A stretch of 16,133 nucleotides of DNA from Spirochaetaceae bacterium. Lineage in GTDB: Bacteria > Spirochaetota > Spirochaetia > Treponematales > Treponemataceae. The notes beneath the pieces were generated by a model, which was not told where the DNA came from, did no database searches, and worked only from the letters and a program-made list of their open reading frames with translations. Positions 14,384-16,133 of this stretch are shown here, piece after piece. The stretch is taken from the NCBI GenBank assembly GCA_017382775.1, contig JAFNZQ010000052.1, positions 1-16,133 on the forward strand. Direction: 5' to 3'. The position numbers and the translations under genes were made by a program. Positions within the stretch are counted from its first letter, which is position 1. The number at the start of each line of letters is the position of its first letter.

Positions 14384-14875
14384 GTGAAAATTCTCCCAAA
14401 AACCATTATGGCCTTATCAGCGGTTTTACTCATTTTAAAGACCTTTGTTGTCGATATTTTTGTAGTGGAAGGAAAATCCATGGAAGGTTCCATTAGCGAA
14501 AAATCCGTCGTATTTGAAAACAAATTGGCATACGGGCTTGTCAATCCTTTCAAAATGTGCTATATTGTCAAATGGGCGGAACCTCGCGTGGGGGACGTGG
14601 TTTTTTTCCCTCTGGACGGGAAGATGATTCTGAAACGTTGTGTTGCAACGGAAGGAACGCCGCTTTTTTATCAAAACAGCAATGGATACTTCCTTTATGT
14701 AAACGATGATAAGATTCCCCTGTCAGAATCCCAATATCAAAGGATAAAATCCAGTCCGGAAGTTCCCAAGGGAATGATTTTGGCCATTGGAGACAATTAC
14801 GACGAATCGATAGATTCCCGTAATTACGGTTTTGTGGACACGGAGTATATTTTAGGAAAGGCTTTTAATGAGTGA
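14384..14875 (+). CDS. lepB: Signal peptidase I
   Basis: 163 residues with the GTG start. One N-terminal transmembrane helix (about 8-27, after VKILPK) is followed by the catalytic Ser32 in EGKSMEGSI (box B). Lys84 in MILKRCVATEG (box D) is the general base, and GDNYDESIDSRNYGFV near 140-155 is box E. The enzyme cuts signal peptides of exported preproteins at the outer face of the inner membrane. It is shorter than E. coli LepB (324 residues), having one membrane segment and no large insertion, as in many Gram-positive and spirochaete enzymes. I chose GTG at 14384: it keeps the basic residues before the helix and coincides with the predicted transcript start; a longer frame from TTG 14360 would overlap the -10 box. 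The end overlaps the penicillin-binding protein gene by 8 bases. Confidence 0.92.
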   Translation: MKILPKTIMALSAVLLILKTFVVDIFVVEGKSMEGSISEKSVVFENKLAYGLVNPFKMCYIVKWAEPRVGDVVFFPLDGKMILKRCVATEGTPLFYQNSNGYFLYVNDDKIPLSESQYQRIKSSPEVPKGMILAIGDNYDESIDSRNYGFVDTEYILGKAFNE

Positions 14876-16133
14876 ACTTTTTACAAAATCTCGATTACGA
14901 ATTTTTTCTGCCGTTGTTGTACTCAGTGTTTTTGTGGTCATTATGTCCTACGCCAAAATCATAATTGCGACCAATCCAAAAACCACAATTGCTTCCACAA
15001 ATGTTGAGCGGGGAACGATTTTTGACCGAAGCGGAAAAATCCTGGCGGTTCAAAACACAGTTTACAACGTTTCCGCCACGCCATCGGCCATAACCGATTT
15101 GCCCAAAACCGCGGAGGAACTTTCCATGGCCATGGGAATTCCTGCGGCAAAAATTGAGGAACAAATCCGATCTTGCAAAGGTAACTTTTTGTACCTTAAA
15201 AAAAAGGTGAATCAAACCGAACACGATGACATTCGCAGTGCCATCGAGCGACATAAAATTCGGGGAATCCGTTTGGAAAAAACCACATCTCGGGTTTATC
15301 CGGAAAACAATTTGGCATCCCAGGTTGTGGGATTTATGGGAGACGGCTCCAAAGGACTTTCCGGAGTGGAATATTCCCTGCAACATATTTTAATGAACGG
15401 CGAAAATTCCTTTGACGGAGAAGCCAACAATGTGGTTCTCACAATTGATGCAAATCTTCAATATAAACTGGAACAAATTGCCCAAGAGGCCATGAACGAA
15501 ACCAGGGCGGAAAGCGTTATGCTTCTTGCTGCCGATGCCAAAACCGGGGAAATTCTTTCCTACGTCAGTTTACCGTCGGCAAATTTGAACACCTACCCTT
15601 CTTCCAAGGAGGCGGAGCGAGTGGATCGTCCCGCCATGTTTGCCTACGAACCCGGTTCGGTATTCAAGTTGTTTTCCGTGGCTTCTTTCATCGATTCCGG
15701 CGGAGTTTCCCCCTCGGATCAATTCCTGTGCGACGGCGTTTACGATATTCGCAGCAGCAACGGCGAACAGGTGCGAATCACCTGTTTGGAACATCACGGT
15801 TGGCTCACTCCGCGGCAGGCTTTGGAATATTCTTGCAACGATGTTTTGGCTCAAATGAGCGAATGCCTTTCATCAGATGCATTTTTGCAACGAATCCGCA
15901 GTTTCGGCTTCGGTGAAAAAACGGGAATCGAACTTCCCGGAGAAACAAAGGGAAGCGTAAAAAACACGGAAGATAAATTTTGGTCGGCACGATCTAAACC
16001 CACAATGTCCTTCGGCCAGGAACTTTCCGTTTCGGCTTTGCAAATGCTGGGAGCCATGACCGCCATTGCCAATGACGGAAAACCGTTGCAACTCTCTCTT
16101 ATTTCGAAAATTGTCAGCAAAGACGGCAGAGAA
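14868..16133 (+). CDS. ftsI: Class B penicillin-binding protein, FtsI/PBP3-like (3' end beyond window)
   Basis: 422 residues are visible. A short cytoplasmic tail and a transmembrane helix (about 10-30) lead to a dimerisation/pedestal domain starting with NVERGTIFDRSGKILA (about 46-61) and including SRVYPENNLASQVVGFMG. The transpeptidase domain has nucleophile S264 and K267 in EPGSVFKLF (SxxK) and S322-C-N324 (SxN); the KTG box must lie beyond the window. Phrases such as GFGEKTGIELPGE and MSFGQELSVSALQM are typical of FtsI-type monofunctional transpeptidases, which cross-link septal peptidoglycan with FtsW. MrdA/PBP2 is the less likely alternative. The ATG lies inside the last codons of lepB (8-base overlap), so the two are translationally coupled and transcribed from the lepB promoter. 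Confidence 0.9.
   Translation, partial: MSELFTKSRLRIFSAVVVLSVFVVIMSYAKIIIATNPKTTIASTNVERGTIFDRSGKILAVQNTVYNVSATPSAITDLPKTAEELSMAMGIPAAKIEEQIRSCKGNFLYLKKKVNQTEHDDIRSAIERHKIRGIRLEKTTSRVYPENNLASQVVGFMGDGSKGLSGVEYSLQHILMNGENSFDGEANNVVLTIDANLQYKLEQIAQEAMNETRAESVMLLAADAKTGEILSYVSLPSANLNTYPSSKEAERVDRPAMFAYEPGSVFKLFSVASFIDSGGVSPSDQFLCDGVYDIRSSNGEQVRITCLEHHGWLTPRQALEYSCNDVLAQMSECLSSDAFLQRIRSFGFGEKTGIELPGETKGSVKNTEDKFWSARSKPTMSFGQELSVSALQMLGAMTAIANDGKPLQLSLISKIVSKDGRE

Overview
The window reads as chromosomal DNA of a treponeme-like spirochaete. The main reasons are a 1,245-residue membrane-anchored coiled-coil protein of the spirochaete 'SpiroCoCo' type, a lipoprotein form of ApbE as in the Treponema flavin-trafficking protein, other lipobox signals, and a single-POTRA Omp85-like outer membrane protein. 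Base composition is moderately AT-rich. Codon use avoids TTA, CTA and TCA, which leaves long meaningless open frames antisense to real genes. I cannot name the species. I see no tRNA, rRNA, CRISPR array, insertion sequence, prophage gene or attachment site, and no gene-free stretch longer than 300 bases.

Left block (1-7394, all minus strand, read right to left). A strong sigma70-type promoter at 7366-7394 starts a compact six-gene unit: exbB, exbD, a TonB-like protein, a HAD hydrolase, the giant SpiroCoCo protein and a lipoprotein apbE cut by the left window edge. Junctions are overlaps of 11, 4 and 4 bases, then gaps of 9 and 26 bases. The unit joins proton-driven envelope energisation (ExbB/ExbD/TonB) to a large inner-membrane-anchored cytoplasmic coiled coil ending in a helix-turn-helix, and to a periplasmic flavin transferase.

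Middle block (7454-12380). A minus-strand Omp85/BamA-like protein with one POTRA domain precedes exbB in the direction of transcription. It is divergent from a plus-strand flavodoxin-fold protein with a CX2CX2CX5C cysteine cluster. That gene converges on a minus-strand Na/Pi cotransporter with a PhoU-like tail, with an inverted-repeat terminator between them. The cotransporter has a consensus promoter and a leader of about 190 bases that carries two hairpins and a 64-codon open frame. A plus-strand lipoprotein of unknown function follows.

Right block (12384-16133). A hemolysin III/PAQR membrane protein lies downstream of an M20 metallopeptidase on the minus strand. The peptidase is divergent from a plus-strand pair, signal peptidase I (lepB) and a class B penicillin-binding protein (ftsI-like, cut by the right edge), which overlap by 8 bases. 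The intergenic region at 14286-14383 holds two back-to-back near-consensus promoters.

A repeated feature is that promoter -10 boxes sit so close to start codons that the predicted mRNAs are leaderless or nearly so (lepB, the Omp85-like gene, the open frame ahead of the cotransporter, and almost the M20 peptidase).
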